Shown: in pieces, positions 16,136-26,108 of the stretch
How the letters are laid out: each line of letters starts with the position of its first letter
Position numbering within the stretch: the stretch's first letter is position 1
Made by a program: the position numbers and the translations under genes
From: Algoriphagus sp. AK58
GTDB taxonomy: Bacteria; Bacteroidota; Bacteroidia; Cytophagales; Cyclobacteriaceae
DNA: 64,000 nt
NCBI RefSeq assembly: GCF_014324365.1
Contig: NZ_QEIG01000008.1
Coordinates: forward strand, 744,001 to 808,000
Reading direction: 5' to 3'
Notes under the pieces: model-generated
Told to the model about the DNA's origin: nothing
What the model saw: only the letters and a program-made list of their open reading frames with translations
Databases searched by the model: none

Positions 16136-19060
16136 TTAGAAAGCTCTTTCTTCTAAATGTTCTCCCAATTGAAGTCTGGGAACTCCCTTGCTCATCCAAT
16201 CCGGAGCAGGAAGCCCTTTCAGATGGTGATCGAAGAATTCCATCATTCGAACGCTGTAGTCTTTCCTGTTTTCGAGTTTACCGAGGCCGTGATTTTCGCC
16301 TAAATACTGAACCATGATCACCGGTTTTTTCAAACGTCGAAGGGCATTGTAGTATTCCACACCTTGCGTGAAGTCCACTGCACCGTCTTTGTCATTGTGC
16401 AATAAGAGCAGTGGTGTCTGTACATTTTTCACATGGTAGATCGGGCTGTTTCGCTCATAAGCCTCCCAATTTTCCCAGGGACCTCCAAGGAATCTGCCCT
16501 GAGAAGCTTCAAAGATGGACATATTTCCACCTCCCGTATTCCAATAGATCAAGTCATACATGGAGATCATATTGGTCAGTGGAGCTCCAGCTGCCGCTGC
16601 TTTGAAGCGGTTGGTTTGGGTGATCAGGAAGGAAGTCTGGTACCCACCCCAGCTGTGACCATGAAGTCCCATTTTGCTTTCATCGATTACCCCAGTTTTG
16701 ATCGCGGCATCGACAGCTGGAAGTACTGCCCATACAGCAGACATGCCCGGATCATCCATTTTGTACACGATATCCGGGATCAGGACCGCATACCCATTGC
16801 TGGTGTAGAGCGATGGACTCCAGCCCGTACCGCTGTAGCCTGGATTGGACCAGTTGTGTAAAGTCTGAGAAAGCTTTTCGTAGTAATATACCACTGTCGG
16901 GTACTTTTGGCCTTCCACATATCCTGCGGGAAGAAATAGTGCGGCCTGCAAAGAATCACCTTTGGCAGTGACGTAATCGATCAGTTTTACTCCCGAAGAC
17001 CAAGCGAATTTGCCTGCATCGGGAGCGTTTTCGGTGACTTGCTTAGCATTGGCCAAGGTGGCATCAGCCAAGAATACTTGCGTGGGCTGGTTGAATTTTT
17101 CTTTGGTAAAGGTATAGACTCCGGCTTTTTTGGCTTTGGTCAAGCCTTGGATATTGGCATCTTCCCAAAGTAAAACCCTAGCTCCTGCGGTTAAGCCCAT
17201 TTTGGCTGGCGCTAAAGTAGCGATTCCGCTTTTCTTGGTGTTTTCGCCATAGGTCCGTAGGTACACCGTTTTGGTCAGGTCAATTCCCTTTTCTTCAGGA
17301 TCCAGGCTGATCCGGTATTGATAGCGGATTTTATCCTTCTTGCCGTTTTGGGTCAAATTGAGCGGAATTTCTTTGGAAGACATGGGGATTTGCCAGATAT
17401 CCCAGCCGTCACGCACGAGTACATAGCGGCTATCGCTGCTCCAGCCAAGTGGGTTATAGAGTGGCTTGATCACATTGTGGTCATCTTCCACATCCACCAC
17501 ACTCACAGGAAGCTTTTCGGTGATGTTGGTATGAGTTCTAGTTGTAATGTCATAGACATAAAAGTGACCGTCTTTGCCATACAGGAGTTTCTTTCCATCG
17601 GTAGAAGGACGAGGCATGGAGGCAAAAGAAGGCTGGTAAAACTTCTCAAAAAGCGGTGTTTTGGCTCCTGATTTCAGGTCAATGATAAAATAATCCCGAT
17701 AATTTTGACCATTGAGGTTGATGTCCAATTCGTAGGTTTGTTGATCAGAACCAAGGGCAAAATGTTGGAATGGAAGAATGTTCAGATCCCTCATACTGCT
17801 GTCTTGAAGGGCGATGTGCTTTTTACCCGCTACATCGTACATGGCCCAGAAACTATAGTTTTTATCCATATTTTCCATCACCTGTTGACGGGATTGAAGG
17901 CGGTCGTCATTCCAATGCCAGATGGTCATTTCCGGCTTTTTGGCATCATTGGATTTTTTGTCGTCTGACTTGCCGGAGTTGAGTTTTCCGATTGCTTTTT
18001 GCAAATCCGAAATAGATTTAATGGTCGTATCCCCCATGATTTTAGCCAAGTTTTCAGATTCTGCTTTATTCAGGGAATCAGTATTGACTTCCTTTTTTGG
18101 GCTTTCTTTTTCCGCTAAAACCAAAGGATGAATCCCGTAGAAGAGTCGTGTCAAATCTTCGGACCACATCGGGCGGCGATTAGGGCTTATGGTATACTTC
18201 TGGTCAAAGCCGGTAGAGTCTTTTGCCGGTTCGTAGAGAGTGACTTGCGGATTAGAAAGGTTTTTCACTCCTAACACTGCCCCTTTGTCCTGCTTGTACT
18301 TTTTGTCTTTTTTCATTTTCAGGACGGCAAAGGCATCCCCTTTTTCGGTCCAGTTGATGCTCTGATAGCCTGCTTCGTCCGAATCAAGGACTTGGATGGA
18401 ATTGCTCGCCATGTTCAGGAGGTAAAGACCATTTCCTTGAGAATTGGCAGCATCTACAGTGTAAGCAAGGTGAGTTCCGGCTTTGTTTACCGCTTGTTCA
18501 CGCACATTGCCGAGGTTCTGGGATTTGCCGTTGGCAAGGTGATAAATCAAAAGGTCAGCACCTTTGGCTTCCCCATTTCCTTCTTTGGGCAAGTTGATAA
18601 CCAAGTGAGAGGCCGCTTCTCCATTGAAAGAAAATCCTCCGACTCCTTCAAACGTCTTTTTGTCTTCGGTGCCGAGTTTGATCAGGTGGAGTTTTTCCTT
18701 TAGAGGTTTTCCCTTTGCCTTTTCGTTGGCTTGCTTTTCGGCAAACTTGGGGTATTCCTTGAAGGCGATCCACTGACTGTTGTCACTGAATTCGAAGCTC
18801 GCGAAATTGGCATTTCCTATCGGGAAAGACTTTTTGCTGGCCGGATCAGCGGTCTTTTGGAGGATCAGTTCACCATCCACTTCGATTCCGGTAAGGACAT
18901 AAGCCATCCATTGACCGTCGGGAGATAGTTTATATCCCCCATTGGGCATGGATTTCCAGGTAGCCACGTCTTTCCAGGACATGGGTTTGGGTGCATCTTG
19001 GGCAATTACGACCTGAACGGTCAGGGCAAATAACCAAAGAAGGAGTAGGTGTTTTCTCAT
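16136..19060 (-). CDS. Secreted S9-family prolyl-oligopeptidase-type peptidase
   Basis: 974 residues with signal peptide (cleavage after VIAQ, near 21). A long beta-propeller-like region with WD40/TolB-type blades covers about 30-650. The alpha/beta hydrolase domain has the nucleophile Ser near 803 in GHSWGGY, the Asp in NDKDGAVD and the His in GENHGLGK. Bacteroidota homologues are exported dipeptidyl- or oligopeptidases that digest peptides in the periplasm. Monocistronic; the divergent PD40 lipoprotein starts 170 bp away, so 19061-19230 holds both promoters. Confidence 0.9.
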   Translation of the reverse strand: MRKHLLLLWLFALTVQVVIAQDAPKPMSWKDVATWKSMPNGGYKLSPDGQWMAYVLTGIEVDGELILQKTADPASKKSFPIGNANFASFEFSDNSQWIAFKEYPKFAEKQANEKAKGKPLKEKLHLIKLGTEDKKTFEGVGGFSFNGEAASHLVINLPKEGNGEAKGADLLIYHLANGKSQNLGNVREQAVNKAGTHLAYTVDAANSQGNGLYLLNMASNSIQVLDSDEAGYQSINWTEKGDAFAVLKMKKDKKYKQDKGAVLGVKNLSNPQVTLYEPAKDSTGFDQKYTISPNRRPMWSEDLTRLFYGIHPLVLAEKESPKKEVNTDSLNKAESENLAKIMGDTTIKSISDLQKAIGKLNSGKSDDKKSNDAKKPEMTIWHWNDDRLQSRQQVMENMDKNYSFWAMYDVAGKKHIALQDSSMRDLNILPFQHFALGSDQQTYELDINLNGQNYRDYFIIDLKSGAKTPLFEKFYQPSFASMPRPSTDGKKLLYGKDGHFYVYDITTRTHTNITEKLPVSVVDVEDDHNVIKPLYNPLGWSSDSRYVLVRDGWDIWQIPMSSKEIPLNLTQNGKKDKIRYQYRISLDPEEKGIDLTKTVYLRTYGENTKKSGIATLAPAKMGLTAGARVLLWEDANIQGLTKAKKAGVYTFTKEKFNQPTQVFLADATLANAKQVTENAPDAGKFAWSSGVKLIDYVTAKGDSLQAALFLPAGYVEGQKYPTVVYYYEKLSQTLHNWSNPGYSGTGWSPSLYTSNGYAVLIPDIVYKMDDPGMSAVWAVLPAVDAAIKTGVIDESKMGLHGHSWGGYQTSFLITQTNRFKAAAAGAPLTNMISMYDLIYWNTGGGNMSIFEASQGRFLGGPWENWEAYERNSPIYHVKNVQTPLLLLHNDKDGAVDFTQGVEYYNALRRLKKPVIMVQYLGENHGLGKLENRKDYSVRMMEFFDHHLKGLPAPDWMSKGVPRLQLGEHLEERAF

Positions 19061-19230
19061 AGTGTAATGTGTTTTTTGAATTGCGATGATGACAGGGCAT
19101 AAGAAATCGCAGTTTGAAAATTAGGCGATTTTTTCAGTATGAGTTTAAAATTGTGTTGAAAGGGAGTTAAATACTTGCAATAATGTTGCTTTTCTGAAAT
19201 TAATGCCTTATTTACTTAAAATTTTAATCC

Positions 19231-20226
19231 ATGAGAATCCATATTTTGCTTTTTATGTTGATTGCAACAGGGATTTTAAGTTCCTGTTGGGTTAAGTATC
19301 CCAATGGGGAATTTCCAAAAAGTCCTCAAGCTTTACCTGCAGTGAATTCCGAGTTTGATGACTACAATTCTGACCTCCGGATCATTTTTCATGAGATGTT
19401 TATCACTTTTTCCTCCAATCGAGAATCAAGAGGAAGGGAATTTGATCTTTACACCCCGCTTTTTGTCTTTTCTTGGGATCAGGAGGAAGGTGTTTTTGGT
19501 GTTTCGGAAATCAAGGATGGGAATTACATGGATGCAAAAATGACCAAAGAATGGTTTTCAAGTACAAAAACCGAATTTGATGAACTGGGCCCCTATTCCT
19601 TTGATACCGGTCAAAAAGAAGCAGGGCTCTTTTTCTCAAGAAATACAAACGGGAAGTTTTCTATTCATTACAAAAACCATTGGACAGGGACGGCCTCTTT
19701 GGAAGGTGAAAATCCAATTCGCTTGTTGGATGGGAATTCTAATGAAATGTATCCCAGTTTCTTGGATCCAAATTATTTAAGAAAAGACTGGGATCGAGTT
19801 TTGAATCCAGAAAAACTAATTTTCACTTCAGACAAGGATGGAAGGTTTGATTTGTACGAAGTGGATCTTCCAACCAAGAATGTTGTATCATTTTTAACTC
19901 AAAAGGAACTGAAGCAAGCCAAGAAAATCTCAATTAGTTCTTCTTCGAATGACCATGCCTCTTTTGTCTATGGAAACGTGTTGGTATTTGCTTCGGATAG
20001 AGCCGGAGGATTGGGTGGGTATGATTTGTACTATTCGGTTTATTCAAATGGAAACTGGTCAACTCCTCAGAATTTCGGTCCGACGATCAATTCTCCTCAA
20101 GACGAGTTCCGCCCTATTCTTTCTGACCATCCTCAATTTAAAAACAGGTTGATGATTTTCTCTTCCAATCGTCCCGGAGGAATGGGAGGATTTGATCTGT
20201 ATTATGTTGGAATTCCAAAGTTTTGA
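19231..20226 (+). CDS. PD40/TolB-like beta-propeller lipoprotein
   Basis: 331 residues, lipobox LSSC (Cys19). The body contains PD40-type blades seen as FTSDKDGRFDLYEVD, FASDRAGGLGGYDLYY and FSSNRPGGMGGFDLYY, the same repeat found in OmpA-linked envelope proteins of gliding Bacteroidota, although there is no OmpA domain here. A surface or periplasmic protein-protein interaction role is likely. No partner gene is adjacent. It is divergent from the S9 peptidase and convergent with the amidohydrolase. Confidence 0.8.
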   Translation: MRIHILLFMLIATGILSSCWVKYPNGEFPKSPQALPAVNSEFDDYNSDLRIIFHEMFITFSSNRESRGREFDLYTPLFVFSWDQEEGVFGVSEIKDGNYMDAKMTKEWFSSTKTEFDELGPYSFDTGQKEAGLFFSRNTNGKFSIHYKNHWTGTASLEGENPIRLLDGNSNEMYPSFLDPNYLRKDWDRVLNPEKLIFTSDKDGRFDLYEVDLPTKNVVSFLTQKELKQAKKISISSSSNDHASFVYGNVLVFASDRAGGLGGYDLYYSVYSNGNWSTPQNFGPTINSPQDEFRPILSDHPQFKNRLMIFSSNRPGGMGGFDLYYVGIPKF

Positions 20227-20228
20227 GA

Positions 20229-20264
20229 CAAAAAAACCTGTCCGATTTCGAAAACCGAACAGGT
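20229..20264 (-). terminator. Terminator of the amidohydrolase gene
   Basis: Stem ACCTGTCCGATT (20236-20247) / AACCGAACAGGT (20253-20264) with two G-U pairs, followed on the minus strand by seven T. It begins immediately after the PD40 stop, so it may also help end that transcript. Confidence 0.75.
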
Positions 20265-20314
20265 CAAATAGGGTCATTTACCAACCAAATGAGACTTGTA
20301 ACCGCCTACTTATC

Positions 20315-22021
20315 TTATTGCCTACTGAACACTACCTTTCCCCCTACCACAGTCATCTGCACCTTGGTCCGAAGAATCTCATCCTCGGGGATTTCCATGA
20401 TGTTTTTGTCGAAAACAGTGAAATCAGCTGCTTTTCCCACCTCGATAGATCCCTTGAAATTTTCCTCAAACTCGGCAAAAGCTCCATCCAAGGTGTAGGA
20501 CTTCAAGGCCTGCTCACGGGTCATTTTTTGATCGCCTTCATAACCTCCCTCCGGAAGTCCCTGAAGGGTTTTTCGGGTCACCGAGGCATAGAAAGAAGGA
20601 ATCGGATCTACGGGTTCCACCGGCGCGTCGGTACCGTTGGCGATGCGGGCACCGGTCTTGAACAGGCTCTGCCACACATAGGCACCATCGATGATGCGCT
20701 TTTCGCCCAAGCGATCGATCGCCCAAGGCCGGTCTGAACTCAAGTGTATCGCCTGCATCGCTGCAATTACCCCCAACTGACCAAATCTCGGAATATCATC
20801 CGGATGCAAATGCTGCGCATGCTCGATGCGGAATCGGTGGTCTTTGGCCTCGGGATTTTTGGCGAAAGCCGCTTCGTAACGATCCAGAATCTCTTGGTTC
20901 GCACGGTCCCCGATGGCATGGGAACAAACCTGAAAACCGAGCGGCAGGGCCTTTTCGGATACCTCCGTCACCACCGACATCGGAAGCGTCTCATGTCCAC
21001 GATGGCCAGGCTTATCAGAATAATCTTCCAGCAACCAAGCTCCCCAAGGACCAAGAGCCCCATCGCAGTTCAGCTTGATGGAGCGCACAGTAAGGAAATG
21101 ATCAGGGTCAATCATCGGGCCCTTTTTGTACCAAGCTTCTAGCAACTCCGGCTGACGACCCGTAAGCATGATGTACATGCGGGAGGTGAGTTTGCCTTCG
21201 TTTTTGAACTTTTGCACCAAGTCGATCACATCCTGACCCGAACCCGCATCGTGGAAGGAAGTAATTCCCTTCTCTGCCAATTCCTGAAGTGCCAGGGTCA
21301 AGGCTTCCTCATTTTTCTCTGGGGTAGTCTCAGGGATCAGTTTAGCCACCAAAGTCGAGGCTCGCTCCACCAAAACTCCGGTAGGATTGCCGAGTTCGTC
21401 GCGAAGGACTTCGCCTCCCTCGACTTCCTGTGTGGGTTTTTCGCTGCGCAAAGGGGTGATGCCTGCGAGTTCCATGGCCTTCTGATTGACAAAAGAAGCA
21501 TGACCAGAAGCATGGGCGAGGTACACCGGATTGTTTGGTGTAACGGCGCTAAGGGCATCGTGGGTTTGGAATCCTTTGACCGTTTTCTCAGGCATTTGCA
21601 GCCATTTGTCCTGATGCCAACCACGACCGGTGATCCAGTCACCCGGCTTGGCGGTCGCAGCGGCCTCGGCTACTTTTTGGATGAGTTCATCGTAGGTTTT
21701 AACCCCCATGAGGTCGATCTCTAGCTTGTTGTACCCGATTCCCATCAGGTGAGCATGGGATTCAATAAATCCAGGAGTCATGGTTTTTCCCTGTAAGTCG
21801 ATTACTTCGGTAGACTCGCCTACATAAGCTTGAATTTCTTCGGTCGAGCCTAAAGCTAAAATCAACCCATCTTTGACGGCCACGGCTTGGACTTGCGGAT
21901 TAGCTTCGTCCACCGTGTAGATCGTTCCGTTGATGAAAACTTTGTCGGCGGGATTTTCAGGGCCGGATTTACATGCCCAGGCGAAAAGTGCCAAGAAAAT
22001 GAGAGTGTAGATATTCTTCAT
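20315..22021 (-). CDS. YtcJ-like metal-dependent amidohydrolase, lipoprotein
   Basis: 568 residues, lipobox AWAC (Cys17). The amidohydrolase_3 fold is marked by ESHAHL (His89, His91), FHDAGSG, SHAIGDRAN, RIEHAQ and the C-terminal metal ligand Asp in NGTDAPVEP. It is a complete family member with all metal ligands. Such enzymes hydrolyse amides or N-formyl/cyclic compounds; substrates of the YtcJ group are mostly unknown. Envelope location is predicted from the lipobox. Monocistronic with its own terminator. Confidence 0.88.
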   Translation of the reverse strand: MKNIYTLIFLALFAWACKSGPENPADKVFINGTIYTVDEANPQVQAVAVKDGLILALGSTEEIQAYVGESTEVIDLQGKTMTPGFIESHAHLMGIGYNKLEIDLMGVKTYDELIQKVAEAAATAKPGDWITGRGWHQDKWLQMPEKTVKGFQTHDALSAVTPNNPVYLAHASGHASFVNQKAMELAGITPLRSEKPTQEVEGGEVLRDELGNPTGVLVERASTLVAKLIPETTPEKNEEALTLALQELAEKGITSFHDAGSGQDVIDLVQKFKNEGKLTSRMYIMLTGRQPELLEAWYKKGPMIDPDHFLTVRSIKLNCDGALGPWGAWLLEDYSDKPGHRGHETLPMSVVTEVSEKALPLGFQVCSHAIGDRANQEILDRYEAAFAKNPEAKDHRFRIEHAQHLHPDDIPRFGQLGVIAAMQAIHLSSDRPWAIDRLGEKRIIDGAYVWQSLFKTGARIANGTDAPVEPVDPIPSFYASVTRKTLQGLPEGGYEGDQKMTREQALKSYTLDGAFAEFEENFKGSIEVGKAADFTVFDKNIMEIPEDEILRTKVQMTVVGGKVVFSRQ

Positions 22022-22133
22022 GGATTGATAAATTCTGAACCGAAGCTAGATGTTTTGGGGGAGGTGGGCAAATGGGATTTTTTGGAAGGCAAAAAGATTA
22101 AATTATAAGAATGAAAAAATTCACTAAGGTTTC

Positions 22134-22161
22134 TTCGGTCTTCCGTCATCGGTCTTCGGTC
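22134..22161 (+). repeat. Heptad repeat TTCGGTC x4, copy C
   Basis: Four consecutive 7-bp units: TTCGGTC, TTCCGTC, ATCGGTC, TTCGGTC. The same heptads form the core of the two ~99-bp repeats at 12281 and 49599, but the flanks of those repeats are missing here. Intergenic, in the 204-bp gap downstream of the T9SS protein gene. Confidence 0.75.
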
Positions 22162-22225
22162 CGAAAGCCATGTTCGTTTTCGGCAACATTAGTTTTCTTT
22201 GAGGTCAGTAGGAAAACCTAGAAGA

Positions 22226-24310
22226 CTACCGCACCAGCACCTTCTTCACCACCACTTTCCGATCCTCGGTTTCCAAGTGCAAAAAGTAAATTCCCGGCAG
22301 AAGGGCTTGGGTTTGGATTTCGATTTCCCGGTTGGCCGGAATGGTAATTTGATCCAAAAGGATTTGTCCCAAAGAGGTGATCAGCCTTGCTTTCGCAACG
22401 GTATTGGAGACCACTTTGAACGAACCTGATGTCGGATTGGGATAGACTTTGACCAAGAGTTCTCCATCGGTTGGATTTTCTGATTTTACGGATTTCAGAT
22501 AGGTAATTCCTCCGCCTCGGCTCCCCAATATCAGGTCCACATTTTCATCAAATCCCGGATTAATTACCGAGATCCACGTGTTTCTTCCCAGTCGGAATGG
22601 CAGATTTAGATCCCCGATTTTGACCAAGACCTCCTCTCGTACCTCCGAGTTCATCATGTCTTTGACCAAAAAAATCCTCCCAGTCTGATCTATGGTGTAC
22701 AGATTCGGTTTGTCTTGAAACCGCACGGCTACGTTGAGATTTCGGTTGGCGGGATTGTCCTGAAAACCCAGAAAATTGGCCATTTTCAAATTAGCCGTAC
22801 GAGCCTCCAAATCCACCTCGTACAGCGTCAGGCTTCCATTTTGCGCAGCGACGAGCAGATGATCTTTCCCTTGGTACGGAAAAAGGGTCAGCTGATCCCC
22901 TACCCGAAGCGCCAAGCCGGAAAATTGAAAATCTACCCAGCCGGCTCCTTGACTTCGTAAAAGCACCTGACTCGGAACACCATTGGTAGTCCTCACCCCA
23001 GAGACCAAGAGATAAGATTGGTTTTTAACACTGCCGTATTCGATCAGTTGGATCTCCAGCAGGTTTAAATTAGATAAACCGAGGTAGTCTTTATTCAACA
23101 GCTCAAATCGGTCTCCGGAGTAGCTCAGGCGATAAGCTTGGCCTTGGACAGTATTTCCATTTTTGACATTTGCAGTCAGCCAAAGTTCCCCTGCAAAGAC
23201 ATTTCCCTTGAAATAAGGACGGACATTTTCGCCTAAATCGAACAATTGATCTTGAAGGACGGGGCTGAATACTCCTGTACTTTTCTCCAGCTTCACTACC
23301 GAATTGGCAAAATCGATCCTAAAAGGGGCGGCGGTCTCGTTGGTATTCAGACTCACAATCAGATCCTCTTCGATCACTTGCCCCACATGAAATCGGGGAA
23401 ACACAGGAAGATTTCCAAACCCTGGTACTTCGGTGGAAAATGAATTGAATTTTGGATTGCCTGAAGTACCCAAGTTGGGCATAAAATAGAGCGTATTGCA
23501 CTCATCCCTTCCCAACAGCAGGTCAGGAACACCGTCTCCAGTAAAATCGCGGTACAAAATACTATGCCCACCGGCATGTAGGATTCGGGCACCCTCATCA
23601 ATTCGGATGTTGGGGCTGAGTGGCCGACCATCACAGGTTTGGCTAAAACTGACCTGTGCGCAGGCGCAAAATTCAAAATTCCCCCAATGCCGAATAGGGA
23701 ATGCAAAGCCATCGATATCCGGTGTTCCTTTTCGCTCCACGGAAGTATTGCGGTAAAACTCCAGAAAATCACCCACAGCAAAGTTGAAAATCACCAAATC
23801 CAAGTCCCCGTCTCCGTCCACATCCTGAAGAAGAGGAGTGTCCAAATTGTTGGCAGGTATGTTATTCGCACCTTCGAGTCTTAGGAAATTTTGAGCTATG
23901 GTCCATGAAACTTGAATCCCTGAGGAAGTATTACGAAATGCCTGGATCCCAAGTGGAGTAGAAGTAAAAAGGTCTTTTTTTCCATCTCCATCAAAATCCG
24001 CCAAGACTAAAAATCCACTGATTTCAGTCGGGAGTAAATAGGCAAGATCCGGTCTTAACCTGAAATTTTCTCCATTTTTTTCAAAAACCTGGAGCTGACG
24101 GGAGTTGATATCCCACACGACCCACTCTTCCACTCCATCTCCCGTGAGGTCGATCGTTTGGATTTGTGCGGAATTGATGCCTTGTGAAAAGCCGATGGGA
24201 ACAGACTGCCCATTTACCCTAACCGATTTGCTTTGGTCCCATTCAAATACTGCCTGGGCGAATGCCTGAGAGGAGATCAACAGAAAAATCAGGACAAATA
24301 TTTTTTGCAT
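22226..24310 (-). CDS. FG-GAP/VCBS repeat protein with T9SS C-terminal sorting domain
   Basis: 694 residues. Signal peptide (AFAQ, about 1-19), then several FG-GAP/VCBS blades with calcium-loop-like motifs (DLTGDGVEEW, DFDGDGKKDL, DVDGDGDLDL, DFTGDGVPDL), and a type A type IX secretion sorting domain at about 618-694 that starts VYPNPTSG and ends in VVVKKVLVR. It should cross the outer membrane by the T9SS and be surface anchored or released. Cargo function unknown; propeller repeats suggest adhesion. porT, a T9SS component, lies 8.5 kb away. Confidence 0.9.
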   Translation of the reverse strand: MQKIFVLIFLLISSQAFAQAVFEWDQSKSVRVNGQSVPIGFSQGINSAQIQTIDLTGDGVEEWVVWDINSRQLQVFEKNGENFRLRPDLAYLLPTEISGFLVLADFDGDGKKDLFTSTPLGIQAFRNTSSGIQVSWTIAQNFLRLEGANNIPANNLDTPLLQDVDGDGDLDLVIFNFAVGDFLEFYRNTSVERKGTPDIDGFAFPIRHWGNFEFCACAQVSFSQTCDGRPLSPNIRIDEGARILHAGGHSILYRDFTGDGVPDLLLGRDECNTLYFMPNLGTSGNPKFNSFSTEVPGFGNLPVFPRFHVGQVIEEDLIVSLNTNETAAPFRIDFANSVVKLEKSTGVFSPVLQDQLFDLGENVRPYFKGNVFAGELWLTANVKNGNTVQGQAYRLSYSGDRFELLNKDYLGLSNLNLLEIQLIEYGSVKNQSYLLVSGVRTTNGVPSQVLLRSQGAGWVDFQFSGLALRVGDQLTLFPYQGKDHLLVAAQNGSLTLYEVDLEARTANLKMANFLGFQDNPANRNLNVAVRFQDKPNLYTIDQTGRIFLVKDMMNSEVREEVLVKIGDLNLPFRLGRNTWISVINPGFDENVDLILGSRGGGITYLKSVKSENPTDGELLVKVYPNPTSGSFKVVSNTVAKARLITSLGQILLDQITIPANREIEIQTQALLPGIYFLHLETEDRKVVVKKVLVR

Positions 24311-24400
24311 GGCCAGGGAAAATGAAACTCTAAAATAAAACGAAACGAGCTCTACAAAGATGTGGCCTTTGCGTTATTTTGTGGCAAATTTTCCCGAAAA

Positions 24401-25696
24401 ATGAACCTCGACATCCTATACCAACTCTTTCTGAAAAGTACAGGCGTAAGCATCGATACCCGCAAGATTGATCCGGGCAACCTCTTTTTTGCATTGAAGG
24501 GACCGAATTTTAATGCGAATGACTTTGCCGCCAAAGCTTTGGAAATGGGGGCATCCGCTGTAGTGATCGATGAGGTAAAGTACTTCGTGGAGGATGATGA
24601 ACGCTATTTTATCTGTGAGGATGTGTTGACCACTTTACAACATCTGGCTACGCATCATCGTCGAAAATTCACCATTCCGGTAATCGGATTGACCGGATCG
24701 AATGGAAAAACGACTTCCAAGGAACTTTTGCATGCTGTCTTGAAGCAAAAGTTTAACACCTTAGCTACCATTGGAAATCTGAACAATCATATAGGAGTGC
24801 CTTTGACTTTGCTCAGATTAAAGCCCGAACACGAAATCGCCATCATCGAAATGGGAGCCAATAAGCAGGGCGATATCGAGGAGCTCTGCGATATTGCCGA
24901 GCCAACTCATGGCTTTATCACCAATATCGGAAAGGCGCATTTGGAAGGAATGGGCGGTCCAGAAGGCGTGCTCAAAACCAAAACTGAATTGTACCAGCAC
25001 TTGAGGGAAAATAAAGGGACGGTCTTCATCAACACTCAAGACCCGATCCTATCGAATATGATCAAGCGATTTGAGAATCCGGTGCTCTATCCGGCGAAAG
25101 GAGATTTCTGTGAAGTTCAGTTTCTGGGTGCGAATCCGTTTGTAAAGTTTTCGGTTGAAGGAGTCTCGGGTGAGCACTTGACCTCGCTGATTGGGGCTTA
25201 TAATTTTGGAAATATCGCCAATGCCTTGACGATTGGGAAGTTTTTTGGAGTGCCCGTGGAAAAAGCGGTGGAGGGAATTGTCAATTACAAACCCGAAAAC
25301 ATGCGCTCTCAACTCATCGAGAAGCGCAGCAATCTGATTATCCTCGATGCTTACAATGCCAACCCATCGAGTATGGAAGTGGCGATCCGAACTTTTGGTC
25401 AGATGACCGGAAAAAAGCATAAAATGATCATCCTTGGCGACATGTTTGAGCTTGGAGAGCATGCCGAAGAAGAGCACCGAAAGTTGGGGGAAATCGTCAG
25501 TGAGTACCCGATTGACAAGGTGTGTTTTACAGGTAAGCTGATTGTCTCAGCACTGGAAAAAGCTCCTAAAGCACTTTATTTCCCTGATCCTTTTTCCTTT
25601 AGAAACTGGCTGGAAGACAGCAAGCTGGAAGATTACCTAATCCTGATCAAAGGCAGCCGCGGGATGAAGCTGGAGACGCTGGTGGATTTTATTTGA
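24401..25696 (+). CDS. murF: UDP-N-acetylmuramoyl-tripeptide--D-alanyl-D-alanine ligase
   Basis: 431 residues from ATG 24401; a longer frame begins at 24362, but MNLDILYQLFL fits the MurF N-terminus. ATP-binding GLTGSNGKTT (96-105), IGNLNNHIGVP, EMGANKQGDI and DAYNANPSSM are diagnostic Mur ligase motifs, the last two typical of MurF. It adds D-Ala-D-Ala to UDP-MurNAc-tripeptide in the cytoplasm, the last soluble step before MraY. It stands apart from a dcw cluster, as is common for Bacteroidota murF. Its 3' end overlaps the convergent vapC by 8 bp. Confidence 0.93.
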   Translation: MNLDILYQLFLKSTGVSIDTRKIDPGNLFFALKGPNFNANDFAAKALEMGASAVVIDEVKYFVEDDERYFICEDVLTTLQHLATHHRRKFTIPVIGLTGSNGKTTSKELLHAVLKQKFNTLATIGNLNNHIGVPLTLLRLKPEHEIAIIEMGANKQGDIEELCDIAEPTHGFITNIGKAHLEGMGGPEGVLKTKTELYQHLRENKGTVFINTQDPILSNMIKRFENPVLYPAKGDFCEVQFLGANPFVKFSVEGVSGEHLTSLIGAYNFGNIANALTIGKFFGVPVEKAVEGIVNYKPENMRSQLIEKRSNLIILDAYNANPSSMEVAIRTFGQMTGKKHKMIILGDMFELGEHAEEEHRKLGEIVSEYPIDKVCFTGKLIVSALEKAPKALYFPDPFSFRNWLEDSKLEDYLILIKGSRGMKLETLVDFI

Positions 25697-26108
25697 AAAG
25701 AGACAAAAATTCTTTTGGACTCACTACAGGGATCTTTGAGAGAATGTAGTCCTTTTTATTTCTTGTAATTATTGCTCGAATTTCCGGCTTTCCAATGGCT
25801 ACGTGGTATTGAATCGAATCTTCAAAATCTGAAAAATCACTTTGATAGGCATTGCGGATTTCTCTTTCTCCAACTGGAAGAATCCCACAAAAAATTAAAA
25901 GACTCCCTATACTTTCAACTGCTTTCTCCTTTCCGAAAGTCTTTCGGATTATGTAAAAGACGTTAGTAACTATTATTGAGCTACAATAAAGCTTAATTTG
26001 ATCAGCTCCAGAAAGTTGAAAAATCACTTTTGAATCTTCAGAATATGGGGTTCTGTCCATCAACAAATCCAATATGATGTCAGAATCCAAAAAGTATTCA
26101 GATACCAT
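25689..26108 (-). CDS. PIN-domain toxin (VapC-type), module 1
   Basis: 139 residues, complete PIN fold: acidic YFLDSDIILD at 5-14, DFEDSIQY and ITRNKKDY near the C-terminus supply the metal-binding Asp residues of VapC ribonucleases. The start overlaps the upstream antitoxin gene by 11 bp, the usual toxin-antitoxin layout. VapC toxins cut tRNA or rRNA when freed from antitoxin. The protein shares the motif layout of the neighbouring toxin at 26538 (LDSD, SDFEDAIQY, ITRN), so the two modules are paralogous. Confidence 0.88.
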   Translation of the reverse strand: MVSEYFLDSDIILDLLMDRTPYSEDSKVIFQLSGADQIKLYCSSIIVTNVFYIIRKTFGKEKAVESIGSLLIFCGILPVGEREIRNAYQSDFSDFEDSIQYHVAIGKPEIRAIITRNKKDYILSKIPVVSPKEFLSLFK

